A stretch of DNA of 64,000 nt. It comes from Mycobacterium sp. SMC-2. Lineage in GTDB: Bacteria; Actinomycetota; Actinomycetes; Mycobacteriales; Mycobacteriaceae. The first letter of the stretch is position 1. Every line of letters starts with the position of its first letter. A program made the translations under genes and the position numbers. Shown piece by piece: positions 1 through 8,058 of this stretch. Under the pieces are notes generated by a model. The model was not told where the DNA came from, ran no database searches, and saw only the letters and a list, made by a program, of their open reading frames with translations. The DNA lies in NCBI RefSeq assembly GCF_025263485.1, contig NZ_CP079863.1:3782001-3846000 (forward strand), in the 5' to 3' direction.

Positions 1-768
1 CTCGGGGAAACACTGCGCACCGACGCGCCCGTCTCAATGGCCGGGATGGCGCGGTGGGCCGGGTCGCCTCAGCATCGCGAGCACTGGAGCCACCTCACCG
101 ACGCGATTCGGACGGGGCGTCCGGTGGTCCCAGAGCTTCGCGGCAAACCGGCCTTCGAATACCTGGCCGACGAAGCGGAGCTGGGTGGGATTTTCAACTC
201 CGCCATGACCAATGTGTCCGAGTTAGCGACCGTGCCGTTGACCGCGGCCTATGATTTCAGCGCGTTCGGCACGATCGTCGATGTCGGTGGGGGACACGGT
301 CGGCTGCTGGCGGCGATCCTGGAGACCGCTCCGAATTCGCGCGGCGTGCTGTTCGATGTCCCGGAGGTGGTGGCGGGCGCCCCGGAGTTGTTGCGCAAGT
401 ATGGCGTCGACGACCGGGTGCGGATCGAAGAGGGCTCGTTCTTCGAATCCGCGCCCGAGGGCGGTGACGCGTACATACTCAAGAACGTTATCCATGACTG
501 GCCGGAGGAAGACGCGGTCCGCATCCTGAAGAACGTTCACGCCGCGGCCCGCGCCGGCGCGCGACTGTTGCTCTGCGAGTTCGTCATTCCCGACCACGAT
601 CGCGACTTCCACGGCAAGTGGGTGGACCTCGAGATGCTGGTGGTCGCCGGCGCGCGGGAGCGCACCGCGGGGGAGTATGGCCGGCTGTTCGACCAAGCCG
701 GTTTCCGGTTGAACCGCGTCGTCGAGACGGTGTCGCCGCTCAGCATCATCGAGGGGACTGCGTTGTAG
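1..768 (+). CDS. SAM-dependent O-methyltransferase, 5' truncated by window edge
   Basis: The reading frame is open from base 1, so the true start lies upstream; the first ATG in view (37) is internal. The visible part is the catalytic half of a class I methyltransferase of the plant-type/hydroxyneurosporene O-methyltransferase family. It shows a SAM-binding loop (IVDVGGGHGRLLAAIL), the acidic DVPEVV strand end, the LKNVIHDWPEEDA segment carrying the usual catalytic histidine, and LLLCEFVIPDHD. The N-terminal dimerisation/winged-helix domain would be outside the window. The substrate cannot be told from sequence. It converges on the toxin gene, with 36 bases between the two stop codons. Confidence 0.88.
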   Translation, partial: LGETLRTDAPVSMAGMARWAGSPQHREHWSHLTDAIRTGRPVVPELRGKPAFEYLADEAELGGIFNSAMTNVSELATVPLTAAYDFSAFGTIVDVGGGHGRLLAAILETAPNSRGVLFDVPEVVAGAPELLRKYGVDDRVRIEEGSFFESAPEGGDAYILKNVIHDWPEEDAVRILKNVHAAARAGARLLLCEFVIPDHDRDFHGKWVDLEMLVVAGARERTAGEYGRLFDQAGFRLNRVVETVSPLSIIEGTAL

Positions 769-804
769 CCGAGGCTATTTCGGCGGTGGCTGGGGCAACA
801 GCAC

Positions 805-1380
805 CTAGGCTGGCCAACGGCGGAGCTGTTCGGACGCCCAAGCCGGCAACGTCGGTGCCCCGATGACCGTGCCCGCCGTGAATTGCGCGACGATTCGGGG
901 TCCCGCGCGCCGCGAATTGTCGTAGACGGTTGCGGTGTCCGCGATTTGGACCGCGTCGGCCACGAATTGCCATAATCGCCGGTGCCGCTCGCGGATCTTG
1001 CCCTCGGGCACGTCGTGACCGCCGTGGCGGACGCGCCGCTTCACGCGTTCGACGGCGAGGTCCTCAGGGATCAGTACCACGTGCAAGGCGATGGTGTAGC
1101 CCGCATCGTGAGCGGAGCGGATCAGGTCCAGCTTCGACGGATGGGAGAACACGGTCTCGGCGATGAACGACACGCCCGCCTCGATCAACTTGGCGCGGGT
1201 GTCTGCGGCGACCCGCGCCGCATCGTAGGCGTGCGCAAGTGGGTCATCGGGCCACCGCTGCTTTGCGATCTCGTCGGCGTTGACGCACACGCTGCGCGGC
1301 AACAACGGCGCCAACGTCAACGCGATGAACGTCGACTTGCCGGCGCCGTTCGGGCCGACGACGAGGTCCAGTCGCTTCAT
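805..1380 (-). CDS. Zeta-toxin-like P-loop kinase (putative toxin)
   Basis: A 191-residue P-loop kinase-like protein. Walker A is GPNGAGKS at residues 9-16. An NADEIA stretch near residue 35 and the ETVFSHPSK segment near residue 75 match zeta-toxin-type ATPases, some of which phosphorylate UDP-N-acetylglucosamine and block cell-wall synthesis. An Arg-rich RVKRRVRHGGHDVPEGKIRER segment follows and is typical of the lid in this family. It lies 22 bases downstream of a ParD-like antitoxin on the same strand, the normal order of a type II toxin-antitoxin operon. Toxicity is inferred; a related non-toxic ATPase remains possible. Confidence 0.78.
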   Translation of the reverse strand: MKRLDLVVGPNGAGKSTFIALTLAPLLPRSVCVNADEIAKQRWPDDPLAHAYDAARVAADTRAKLIEAGVSFIAETVFSHPSKLDLIRSAHDAGYTIALHVVLIPEDLAVERVKRRVRHGGHDVPEGKIRERHRRLWQFVADAVQIADTATVYDNSRRAGPRIVAQFTAGTVIGAPTLPAWASEQLRRWPA

Positions 1381-1402
1381 CGGCGGCGCGCGAAGTCATG
1401 AG

Positions 1403-1792
1403 TCATCGGTCGGCGTCGACCACCGCGGTTGTGCCGTCGGGCCTGTACTCGATGATCTCGCCGTCGTCGTTGAGCGCCACCGTCGTGATGCCCTGCGCTG
1501 CGAGGGTGTCACCGTAATTGGTGGTGGCCAAGGACTCCTCGATGGCGGCCGAGATCTCCGCGTTGAACACGAGGCCCTCGTCCTCGGACAGGTCGTTGGT
1601 ATCCAGACGGCCGGCCAGCGCGGCCTCGACACGGTGGCGGGAGGCCGTCTGATGGCTCGACACCGCGCGGCCCACCCGGGCCCAGTGGTCGAGTTGCTGC
1701 TTGGCCGAGCGGCTCTGGCGAGCCCCTTCGGCGGCGGCGCTGTCCATCAGGTCGGCGGCGACCCTGGTGACGCGATCGGCGACGTTAGTCAT
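1403..1792 (-). CDS. ParD-like antitoxin, partner of the zeta-like toxin
   Basis: A 129-residue protein whose N-terminal third (residues 8-45, ending QLDHWARVGRAVSSH) matches the ParD-like ribbon-helix-helix antitoxin domain. The rest is acidic and probably binds the toxin. An in-frame GTG at 1798 would add two residues, but an AGGAGG (complement of 1801-1806) sits 8 bases before ATG 1792 and only 2 before the GTG, so 1792 is chosen. Two perfect 15-bp palindromes lie directly upstream, consistent with autorepression. The downstream gene on the same strand is the toxin. Confidence 0.75.
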   Translation of the reverse strand: MTNVADRVTRVAADLMDSAAAEGARQSRSAKQQLDHWARVGRAVSSHQTASRHRVEAALAGRLDTNDLSEDEGLVFNAEISAAIEESLATTNYGDTLAAQGITTVALNDDGEIIEYRPDGTTAVVDADR

Positions 1793-1806
1793 ATCCACAA
1801 CCTCCT

Positions 1807-1841
1807 GTAGCAGTATGCTACGGCGTGTAGCAGAATGCTAC
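1807..1841. promoter_or_regulatory. Double palindromic operator of the toxin-antitoxin operon
   Basis: Two perfect inverted repeats, GTAGCA-gta-TGCTAC (1807-1821) and GTAGCA-gaa-TGCTAC (1827-1841), start 20 bp apart, about two helical turns. They lie just upstream of the antitoxin ribosome binding site. This is the usual arrangement for cooperative binding of a ribbon-helix-helix antitoxin. Binding is inferred. Confidence 0.75.
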
Positions 1842-2118
1842 CACTGCAAGTCAGTGGCGGCGTGGCGAGCACTCTACCGAGCGCGGCCGGGCTGAGATGA
1901 CCAACATAGGCGTAACCCCCCGGGGAGGTAGGGCGCCATCAGCCGAGCATGGTCAGCGCGGACACAACTCTGTGCTGTGACCGTTAAGGATCGTTACCGC
2001 AATCGTGATTTTCGCACTCGTATCATTCGATTTACGAGAGAGATCCGAAGCCTTCGACTCAAGTAGCACCGATCGCCATCCGTATGCCTGGGGGCCGATA
2101 TGACGACCGCAATCGCCA

Positions 2119-2123
2119 CGCAC
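2119..2123. repeat. Left copy of 5-bp target-site duplication
   Basis: CGCAC immediately outside the left end of the IS21-family element, identical to 4339-4343. Confidence 0.75.
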
Positions 2124-2178
2124 TGTCGGCGGCGGCTGAAAATTGACCCCCTGGCGGCAGGTGAAAATTGACCCCCTG
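2124..2178. repeat. Left IS end with two nested transposase-binding repeats
   Basis: Two perfect copies of the 17-mer TGAAAATTGACCCCCTG lie at 2137-2153 and 2162-2178, 25 bp apart. Multiple end repeats are a known feature of IS21-family termini. Confidence 0.8.
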
Positions 2179-2194
2179 CCGGGGTGGTTGGTGA

Positions 2195-2998
2195 TTATTC
2201 CTCAGTGGTGGCCGCTGCGGTAGGTGTGCGGCCGAGGTCGCGGTCTTTGAGTCGGTAGCTGTCTCCTTTGAGGGTGATGACTTCGGCGTGGTGGACGAGG
2301 CGGTCGATCATGGCGGCGGCCACGACGTCGTCGCCGAACACCTCGCCCCAGCGGCCGAAGGCTTTGTTGGAGGTGACGATCAGGCTGGCGCGCTCGTAGC
2401 GGGCCGAGACCAGTTGGAAGAACAGGTTGGCCGCCTCGGGTTCAAACGGGATGTAGCCGACTTCATCGATCACGATGAGCGGGTAGCGCCCGAGGCGGGT
2501 CAGTTCGGCGTGGATGCGTCCGGCGTGATGCGCTTCGGCGAGTCGGGCGACCCATTCGGCGGCGGTGGCGAACAGGACGCGGTGGCCGGCCTGACAGGCC
2601 CGTATCGCCAGCCCAATGGCCAGGTGGGTCTTGCCGGTGCCCGGTGGGCCGAGGAACACGACGTTGTCGCGGGCGGTGACGAAGTCCAGCGTGCCCAGAT
2701 GCGCGATGGTGTCGCGTTTGAGTCCGCGAGCATGGTCGAAGTCGAACTCCTCCAGAGACTTTCGTGCCGGGAAGCGTGCCGCTCGGATACGTCCCTCGCC
2801 GCCGTGGGATTCGCGAGCAGAGACTTCACGTTGCAGGCACGCCGCCAAATATTCCTCGTGGGTCCAGTTCTGGGCCCGGGCCCGTTCGGCCAACCGGGCA
2901 ATCGAGTCCCGCAGGGTGGGTGCCTTGAGTGCACGGGTCAGATACGCCAACTCGGTGGTCACGTCCCGCCCGGCAGTGGTGGTTTTGGTGGTGGCCAT
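2195..2998 (-). CDS. istB: IstB helper ATPase of IS21-family element
   Basis: A 267-residue AAA+ protein that assists the transposase in target selection. Walker A is GPPGTGKT near residue 117 in VFLGPPGTGKTHLAIGLA, and Walker B is LIVIDEVGYIPF near residue 174. The length is normal for IstB. The ATG (complement of 2996-2998) overlaps the istA stop by one base (TGATG), so translation is probably coupled. No frameshift is visible. The short Thr-rich N terminus and the C-terminal TPTAAATTEE tail are typical variable ends. Confidence 0.93.
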   Translation of the reverse strand: MATTKTTTAGRDVTTELAYLTRALKAPTLRDSIARLAERARAQNWTHEEYLAACLQREVSARESHGGEGRIRAARFPARKSLEEFDFDHARGLKRDTIAHLGTLDFVTARDNVVFLGPPGTGKTHLAIGLAIRACQAGHRVLFATAAEWVARLAEAHHAGRIHAELTRLGRYPLIVIDEVGYIPFEPEAANLFFQLVSARYERASLIVTSNKAFGRWGEVFGDDVVAAAMIDRLVHHAEVITLKGDSYRLKDRDLGRTPTAAATTEE

Positions 2999-4239
2999 CA
3001 GGCGGCCCCGCCGTCAAGATCCACCCCGAACGCGGTGTCGTAGGACGACAGGTCTCGCACCGGCACCTCAGAGGCGAGCGGGGGTGGTGGGATCTGGATG
3101 CGTCTGCGCCGCAACACCTTCCCCACCTCCACGTGCACCGGATCGGAGATCGTCTGATGGGTGGACCAGATCCGGTCGTGCTCGGCGACGGTCTGCCCGT
3201 CGCAGAACGCTTGCACCCGATCCAAGTCCGCCCGGACCAGGACCCGGCGACCGACCGCGCTCGGGTGCACCGAGTAGTCGTTGCTGTCCAGACGGATGTA
3301 GTGATCCCGGGGCAGCCGCAGCGACGAGCACCAGCCGACCGTCGGCGCCACAGGCGGCAGCGCGAGCATCGCGGCCCGATCCGCGGTAATCCGATCCGTC
3401 GGGGCGCAGCCCAGGGCGCGACGGGTGCGGGTGTTGGCCACGGTCAGCCAGTCAGTCATCTGGGTGTTGAAATCCGCCGGTGAGGCGAACGCCCGGCCCG
3501 GCAGAAAGGAGCGCTCCAGATAGTCATGGGAGCGTTCGATAAGCCCTTTGGCTTCCGGGTCGGCGGGCCGGCAGACGATGACCTTGGTGGCCAGCACCCC
3601 GCGGAATGCCTGGCATTCCTTGGTCAGTTCGACCCGCCCACCCCGCCAGCGTCCGATCGCGCCTTCACCGTCCCAAACCAGTGCTCGCGGCACCGCGCCG
3701 AGCCGGCTGATCAGTTCCCACCAGCCGGCGAACAGATCCTCGGCCCGCCGCGACGGGAGCAGCATGGCCAGCAGCCAGCGGGAGTAGGCGCTGATCATGG
3801 TCAACACCGGCAGCCGGGTCGCGGTGCGGGTTTGACCGAACCCGACCGGAATCTCGACGTCGGGAAACCACAGATCACACTGGGCGATCTCCCCGGCCAC
3901 GTAGGCCGTGCGTGAGGCCGGGTCCGGCGGCAGATAGACCGGCCGCAGCTCGGCCACCCGCGACGAGAGCACCCGGATGGAACGCTGCCAGCCGATCCGC
4001 TCGGCGATCACCGTGGCCGGCATCGTCGGATAGACCTGAAGCAGTTCACGGATGCGTGGTTCGACTTCGTCGACGATCGAACCGCGTGGCGGCCGTTCGT
4101 ACTTCGGCGGTTCATCATCAGCCAGCGCCGACTTCACGGTGTTCTTCGAGATCTTCAACGCCCGCGCGATCACCTTGATCGGCAGGCCCTCGGCCCGGCG
4201 CAAGCGGCGGATCTCAGCCCAATCTTCCACAGACAACAT
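2998..4239 (-). CDS. istA: IstA transposase of IS21-family element
   Basis: A 413-residue DDE-type transposase. The N terminus has a helix-turn-helix (LPIKVIARALKISKNTVKSAL, residues about 19-39). The catalytic core shows the three acidic positions in AQCDLWFPDVEI, LVWDGEGAIGR and EAKGLIERSHDYLERSF. The C-terminal part has the usual beta-barrel region (DSNDYSVHPSAVGRRV). An AGGAGG (complement of 4251-4256) precedes the ATG at a good distance. The gene looks intact. Confidence 0.93.
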   Translation of the reverse strand: MLSVEDWAEIRRLRRAEGLPIKVIARALKISKNTVKSALADDEPPKYERPPRGSIVDEVEPRIRELLQVYPTMPATVIAERIGWQRSIRVLSSRVAELRPVYLPPDPASRTAYVAGEIAQCDLWFPDVEIPVGFGQTRTATRLPVLTMISAYSRWLLAMLLPSRRAEDLFAGWWELISRLGAVPRALVWDGEGAIGRWRGGRVELTKECQAFRGVLATKVIVCRPADPEAKGLIERSHDYLERSFLPGRAFASPADFNTQMTDWLTVANTRTRRALGCAPTDRITADRAAMLALPPVAPTVGWCSSLRLPRDHYIRLDSNDYSVHPSAVGRRVLVRADLDRVQAFCDGQTVAEHDRIWSTHQTISDPVHVEVGKVLRRRRIQIPPPPLASEVPVRDLSSYDTAFGVDLDGGAA

Positions 4240-4283
4240 TCCCTTCTGGTCCTCCTGGCTCGACTAGAGCCAGGCCACCGGAC

Positions 4284-4338
4284 CAGGGGGTCAATTTTCA
4301 GTTGCCGCGCCGGGGTCACAATTCACGTGCCGCGGACA
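4284..4338. repeat. Right IS end with inner perfect and outer degenerate repeat
   Basis: The inner repeat at 4284-4300 is the perfect reverse complement of the left 17-mer. A diverged copy lies 25 bp further out (about 4310-4325), mirroring the spacing at the left end. Confidence 0.75.
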
Positions 4339-4343
4339 CGCAC
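4339..4343. repeat. Right copy of 5-bp target-site duplication
   Basis: CGCAC immediately outside the right end of the element, identical to 2119-2123. Confidence 0.75.
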
Positions 4344-4970
4344 GAACCAATCGAGAAAGACCCGGCCCACGCGCACGACGATGTTACTTCGGCGGTAGCG
4401 AGAGTGAACGCTATTGCCTGGCCAGGGGACACCGTTCTCGCCGAATTCAAGCTGCGCTGGCGACCCACGGAAGAAGAGATCGTGCGCGCGGCGATCACGG
4501 TGATTTTGTTAGCCCTCGTGGCGGTGATCGGCGTCTCCGCGGCCGCCATCTTCTCAATGGGCTAGTAGCGGATACGGCGCGCAACAAGGTTATTCAACGG
4601 CGTTGCGACGCGACCGGGCATTCGAGGTCCGTGTGGCCGGCCCAGCGTCCGCCAGTCACGGGTTTACGATGGCGCCGTGGCCGATGTGCAGATCGCGAAT
4701 CGCACTACGCTGCGGCATTCGGCGAAGTCCTCGGCCCCTTGCTTCAGGTCGCAATGGACACGTCGCGCGACCACGTGTCGACGGTCCTTCCTGGTTGGTC
4801 TAGCCGTGTGGGCGACACGTGGTGCAAGGAGTTTCTGGTAGCTGGGGCGGAGCTTTCCAAAGCTCCGAGTCTGCTTTCCTCGTCAGCGATCGACAGCGAC
4901 GTGACCATCGCATCTCGAAACGACTCGATCGATGCTCCGGAAGCCGTTCCGGACTAGTCGCCGTTGCGAC

Positions 4971-5006
4971 CTTGGCTTTTCGGGCTTGGCTTTTCGGGCT
5001 TGTCGG
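4971..5006. repeat. Short 14-bp tandem repeat
   Basis: CTTGGCTTTTCGGG occurs at 4971-4984 and again at 4985-4998, followed by a partial CTTGTCGGG. This probably arose by slippage in non-coding DNA. Confidence 0.8.
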
Positions 5007-5285
5007 GTGAGCAACCGGAGGCCCGTCCTACTTGACATAATGTCGCTTATCGGCACACTGGGATAGCAGCCGGTCGACCTCGTCGGCTGATGAGTGGCAG
5101 CGTCGCGCAGTCATCCGGCCATCGCGATCCTCACCTAGCCAGCCTCGAAGCGAACGTAGGCGACGCAGCAACGCCCGCATGGATCCATCGGGATCCGATG
5201 GTTAGCTGTTCGCGCCGATGAAGCCTGGAGTCCTTGGGTTCCAAGCCCGACCCCACCGGTTGCCAATGCGGTTCGAGAGCGGTTG

Positions 5286-5300
5286 TTTCGTCACCGTGAC
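5286..5300. repeat. Palindromic motif TTTCGTCACcGTGAC, copy 1
   Basis: Contains the dyad GTCAC-c-GTGAC. It matches the motif at 5576-5590 except at the centre base. It may be a regulator site or chance. Confidence 0.4.
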
Positions 5301-5575
5301 AATTTGGGGTCCCCGCCCACGCCTCTGCGCATCGAGCCGGGTTGCTTTTCGCGCAACCGCGCCGAGGTATTAGTAATGATCTCTGTTTCCGTGAAGTTGG
5401 TTTCAGCGGTTCCATGGCGACGCGGGACCGACGGGCCGCTCGATTCGGTAGATGGTTCCGCCGCTTGCGTGGCGACCGCAATCCCCCGTGGCAATGGAAT
5501 GGCAAGCCTGCGAGGCCCGATCCGGCCGAAGCGGTGAAAAGTCCCGCTCCACCAATTAGCCGCTACCCCAACGTA

Positions 5576-5590
5576 TTTCGTCACTGTGAC
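5576..5590. repeat. Palindromic motif TTTCGTCACtGTGAC, copy 2
   Basis: Contains the dyad CGTCAC-t-GTGACG. It lies exactly 290 bases from copy 1, just downstream of the aldehyde dehydrogenase stop on the other strand. Confidence 0.4.
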
Positions 5591-5622
5591 GTTTCGATCG
5601 GTGCTCTCCCGCGTTAGCCCCG

Positions 5623-6990
5623 TCAGTCACCCGGCGCCGACCAGTGCACCACCTTGGTGGCGGTCATCTCGTCGAGAAGCTCGGGCCCGAACCCGAAGCC
5701 GGTGCCGCTGGCCCGCCGGGGCTCGGAGGCTCCGCCGGGCGCACCACCGAAGACGTTGTTGATCTTCACGGTGCCGACCGGCAGGCTGCGCCAGGCCTCC
5801 TGGGCATGCGCCATGTTGCCGGTCAACACACTGGCGGCCAGGCCGTAGCGGTCATCGGCGGCTTCGGTTAACGCGGCAGCGAAGTCCGGCACCACCCGCA
5901 CCGGCGCGGTGGGCCCGAACGTTTCCTCGCGCATGATGAGCATGTCGGGCGTGCAGTCTGTCAACACCGTAGGTGGGTAGAACGTGCCAGGCCCGGGTTG
6001 CGGCTCGCCGCCGACCAGAACGTGGGCCCCGGCGCGGGTGGCATCTGCGACATGCGCGTGCACGTGTTCCCGGTGACGCGCGTCGACCAGCGGTCCGATG
6101 CGGTCGCGCCACGAGATCGCCTCGTCGATCAGTGCATTGAGGAACGCGTCGGCGATCGATTGCACGACGTAGACCCGCTCCACCGAGACGCAGATCTGCC
6201 CGGCATCGGCGAAGGCACCCAGCGCGGCCTGGCCGGCCGCCCAGGCCGGGTCGACGTCGGCGTCGACGATCAATGCGTTGTTTCCGCCATGGCCCAGCAG
6301 TGCCTTGGCGCCGCGTTCGGCGCATGCCCGCGCGATCTCCCGGCCCGTCGTGCTGCTGCCGACGTGCGCGACGACGTCGACCTGTTCCGCGGCCGCCAAT
6401 TGTTCCCCCACGGTGCCGTCACCGTCCACGATCTCGAGCACACCCTCGGGCAGCCGGGCGGCCAGCAGTTCGGCGAACCGTCGGCCGGTCTGCGGGCAGC
6501 GCTCACTTGGCTTGTGTACCACGCTGTTTCCCGTCACGAGGGCCGCACCGAGCAGTCCGGCCGCAACCGCGGCGGGATCGTTCCACGGTGTGATCACCGC
6601 GACCACGCCGCGCGGTTGCGGAACCATCAGATCGGTTGCGGACCATCCGCCCTGCAGGGCGTGGCCGCGGTGTAGCGGCCCGAGTTGGGCGTATTGCAAG
6701 AGCGTGTCGATCCCGGCGTCCACGCCGCCGCGAGCGTCGTCGCGCAGCTTGCCGGTTTCCCGCTCGTTCAGTTCCGCGAGTTCGTCGGCCGCGGCTCGGA
6801 CGTCGGCCGCTGCGGCCGCTATCGCGGCGGCCCTTTCGGGCGGCGGGGTGCGCGCCCAGGTGCCGGCGGCAGCAGCGGCCCGCCTGACCGCTTCGTCGCA
6901 GTCCGCCGGTTCGGTGATGGGCACCTGCGTGACGGTGTCGCCGGTGCGCGGATCCAGGACGCTGATGATTTTGGTAAGGGTCGAGGCCAC
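5623..6990 (-). CDS. Aldehyde dehydrogenase family protein with altered active-site motif
   Basis: A 455-residue NAD(P)-dependent ALDH-fold protein. It has the cofactor segment VVAVITPWNDPAAVAAG (about residue 135), the catalytic-cysteine segment ADAGQICVSVERVYV (about residue 270) and the REETFGP motif (about 365). The usual LELGG(K/N) motif carrying the general-base glutamate reads LLGHGGNNAL, so the glutamate aligns with glycine. The open frame runs back to 7797, but that extension is antisense to the esterase and has no family match. GTG at 6990 gives the normal family length and leaves room for a divergent promoter. The substrate is unknown; NNALI resembles aromatic-aldehyde enzymes. Confidence 0.82.
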   Translation of the reverse strand: MASTLTKIISVLDPRTGDTVTQVPITEPADCDEAVRRAAAAAGTWARTPPPERAAAIAAAAADVRAAADELAELNERETGKLRDDARGGVDAGIDTLLQYAQLGPLHRGHALQGGWSATDLMVPQPRGVVAVITPWNDPAAVAAGLLGAALVTGNSVVHKPSERCPQTGRRFAELLAARLPEGVLEIVDGDGTVGEQLAAAEQVDVVAHVGSSTTGREIARACAERGAKALLGHGGNNALIVDADVDPAWAAGQAALGAFADAGQICVSVERVYVVQSIADAFLNALIDEAISWRDRIGPLVDARHREHVHAHVADATRAGAHVLVGGEPQPGPGTFYPPTVLTDCTPDMLIMREETFGPTAPVRVVPDFAAALTEAADDRYGLAASVLTGNMAHAQEAWRSLPVGTVKINNVFGGAPGGASEPRRASGTGFGFGPELLDEMTATKVVHWSAPGD

Positions 6991-7128
6991 GACAGCGGAT
7001 ACCCTCTCGCCAGTCCGCCAATCAGCAACCCCGAAACGTCCCTGGTGAACGGGCCGAAGATGCCTCGCGACATAGTTCCGATCCTGTATGGTCGGCGTGT
7101 CCGCCGGCGCAAGGGATAGCGGGGTTCG

Positions 7129-8058
7129 ATGGCAAACAGGTTCCCCGACAACGCCTTTACCTCGCGACAGGCGGTGGATCCGGGTCTGCGCAAGGTTGCC
7201 CGGTTCCTGCCCCGCGGGTATGCCTTGCATCGAGGGCTCAAGGTCCAGCGGGCGATCATGAACCTCTTCAGTAGCACGGGGCGGTTGCGTGACGTGCCGG
7301 AAGCCGCGGTCAACGAGCACGTCACCGTTCGCCTGCATCGTCCGGACACACTTCCCGACCGGGCGCCGGCCCTGCTGTGGGTCCACGGCGGCGGCACGGT
7401 CATGGGGCACGCCGCCCAGGACGACAAGTATCTGCGCAAGCTCTCCCACCGCACGGGTGTCGCGATCGCAGCGGTGGAACACCGACTGGCTCCCGAGCAT
7501 CCGTATCCGATCCCGGTCGAAGACTGTTATGCCGCGCTGCTGTGGCTCGCACGTCAACCTTGGATCGACCCGGATCGAATCGCCGTCGGCGGCGCCAGCG
7601 CCGGTGGGCACTTCGCGGCGGCGCTGGCGCAACGGGCTCACGACCGAAAGAACGTCAAACTGGCTTTTCAGATGCTGGTGTACCCGATGCTGGACGATCG
7701 CACCGGCGCCGACCACGGCGGCCAGAGGCGCATCATGTGGACCGGAACCGACAACCAGTTGGCGTGGCGCTGGTACCTCAACGGCGCCGATCCCCACGAA
7801 GCCGCCCCCGCGCGGCGGGCCGATTTATCCGGCCTGCCGCCGGCGTGGATTGGGGTCGGGACGTTGGACCTCTTCTATGAGGAATGCCTGCAGTATGCGC
7901 GCGGCCTGCGCGACGCGGGCGTTCCCGTGCATCAGGAAATCGCCCCCGGCGCCTTCCACGCCTTCGACCAGATCGTCGACAAGGCTCCGCTGTCGGTGAA
8001 ATTTTTCACCAGCCAGTGCGAACACCTTCGGGACGCCCTCGTCGCGCCCCACGCTTAG
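7129..8058 (+). CDS. HSL-family alpha/beta-hydrolase (Lip-type esterase)
   Basis: A 309-residue esterase of the hormone-sensitive-lipase family. It has the oxyanion motif HGGGTVMG (about residue 85), the nucleophile elbow GGASAGGHFA (about residue 157), an acid in GTLDLFYEE (about 245) and the catalytic histidine in GAFHAFDQI (about 275). There is no signal peptide, so it is probably cytosolic and hydrolyses short to medium acyl esters. It is divergent from the aldehyde dehydrogenase, with 138 bases between the starts. Esterase and dehydrogenase could act in sequence on an ester-derived aldehyde, but this is inference. Confidence 0.9.
   Translation: MANRFPDNAFTSRQAVDPGLRKVARFLPRGYALHRGLKVQRAIMNLFSSTGRLRDVPEAAVNEHVTVRLHRPDTLPDRAPALLWVHGGGTVMGHAAQDDKYLRKLSHRTGVAIAAVEHRLAPEHPYPIPVEDCYAALLWLARQPWIDPDRIAVGGASAGGHFAAALAQRAHDRKNVKLAFQMLVYPMLDDRTGADHGGQRRIMWTGTDNQLAWRWYLNGADPHEAAPARRADLSGLPPAWIGVGTLDLFYEECLQYARGLRDAGVPVHQEIAPGAFHAFDQIVDKAPLSVKFFTSQCEHLRDALVAPHA

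Larger units (their letters stand above)
2124..4338. mobile_element. Complete IS21-family insertion sequence (2215 bp)
   Basis: The ends were set by aligning the first 27 bases from 2124 with the reverse complement of the last 27 bases to 4338. Both begin TGTC and end TGACCCC, with about 20 of 27 identical. A 5-bp direct repeat CGCAC flanks the element. It carries istA and istB in the usual order with a one-base TGATG overlap, both on the minus strand and both intact, so the element could still be mobile. Insertion split a small membrane-protein gene in frame position. The exact IS name cannot be given without a database. Confidence 0.88.
2100..4565 (+). pseudogene. Small membrane-protein gene split by the IS21 element
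   Basis: Joining the bases before the element (ATG at 2100 to 2123, eight codons MTTAIATH) to those after the second target-repeat copy (from 4344, beginning EPIEKD) restores one frame of 81 codons ending at TAG 4563-4565. The rebuilt protein has a charged N-terminal part and a C-terminal membrane helix (VRAAITVILLALVAVIGVSA). The family is not recognised. At present an ATG inside the right IS end (4302) could give an 87-residue hybrid with 14 substituted N-terminal residues, so the membrane part might still be made. A GGGGG precedes ATG 2100 but is a modest ribosome binding site. Confidence 0.6.
4566..5622. other. About 1 kb without a convincing gene
   Basis: Open frames here are short (at most about 125 codons), occur on both strands, have no clear ribosome binding site and show no recognisable motif. 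Base composition and codon pattern look less constrained than in neighbouring genes. The region holds a 14-bp tandem repeat near 4971 and two similar palindromes 290 bp apart (5286 and 5576). It may be degenerate DNA next to the insertion sequence. Confidence 0.55.

Noticed and set aside
4302..4565. 87-codon frame as an independent gene
   Set aside because: The first 14 codons come from the right IS end; the rest is the 3' part of the disrupted gene. Kept as a pseudogene with possible hybrid product.
4603..5584. Several frames of 60-125 codons on both strands
   Set aside because: No ribosome binding site, no motif, overlapping each other on both strands; treated as non-coding.
6991..7797. 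N-terminal extension of the aldehyde dehydrogenase frame to 724 codons
   Set aside because: It is antisense to the well-supported esterase, has no ALDH similarity, and GTG 6990 gives the normal family length.
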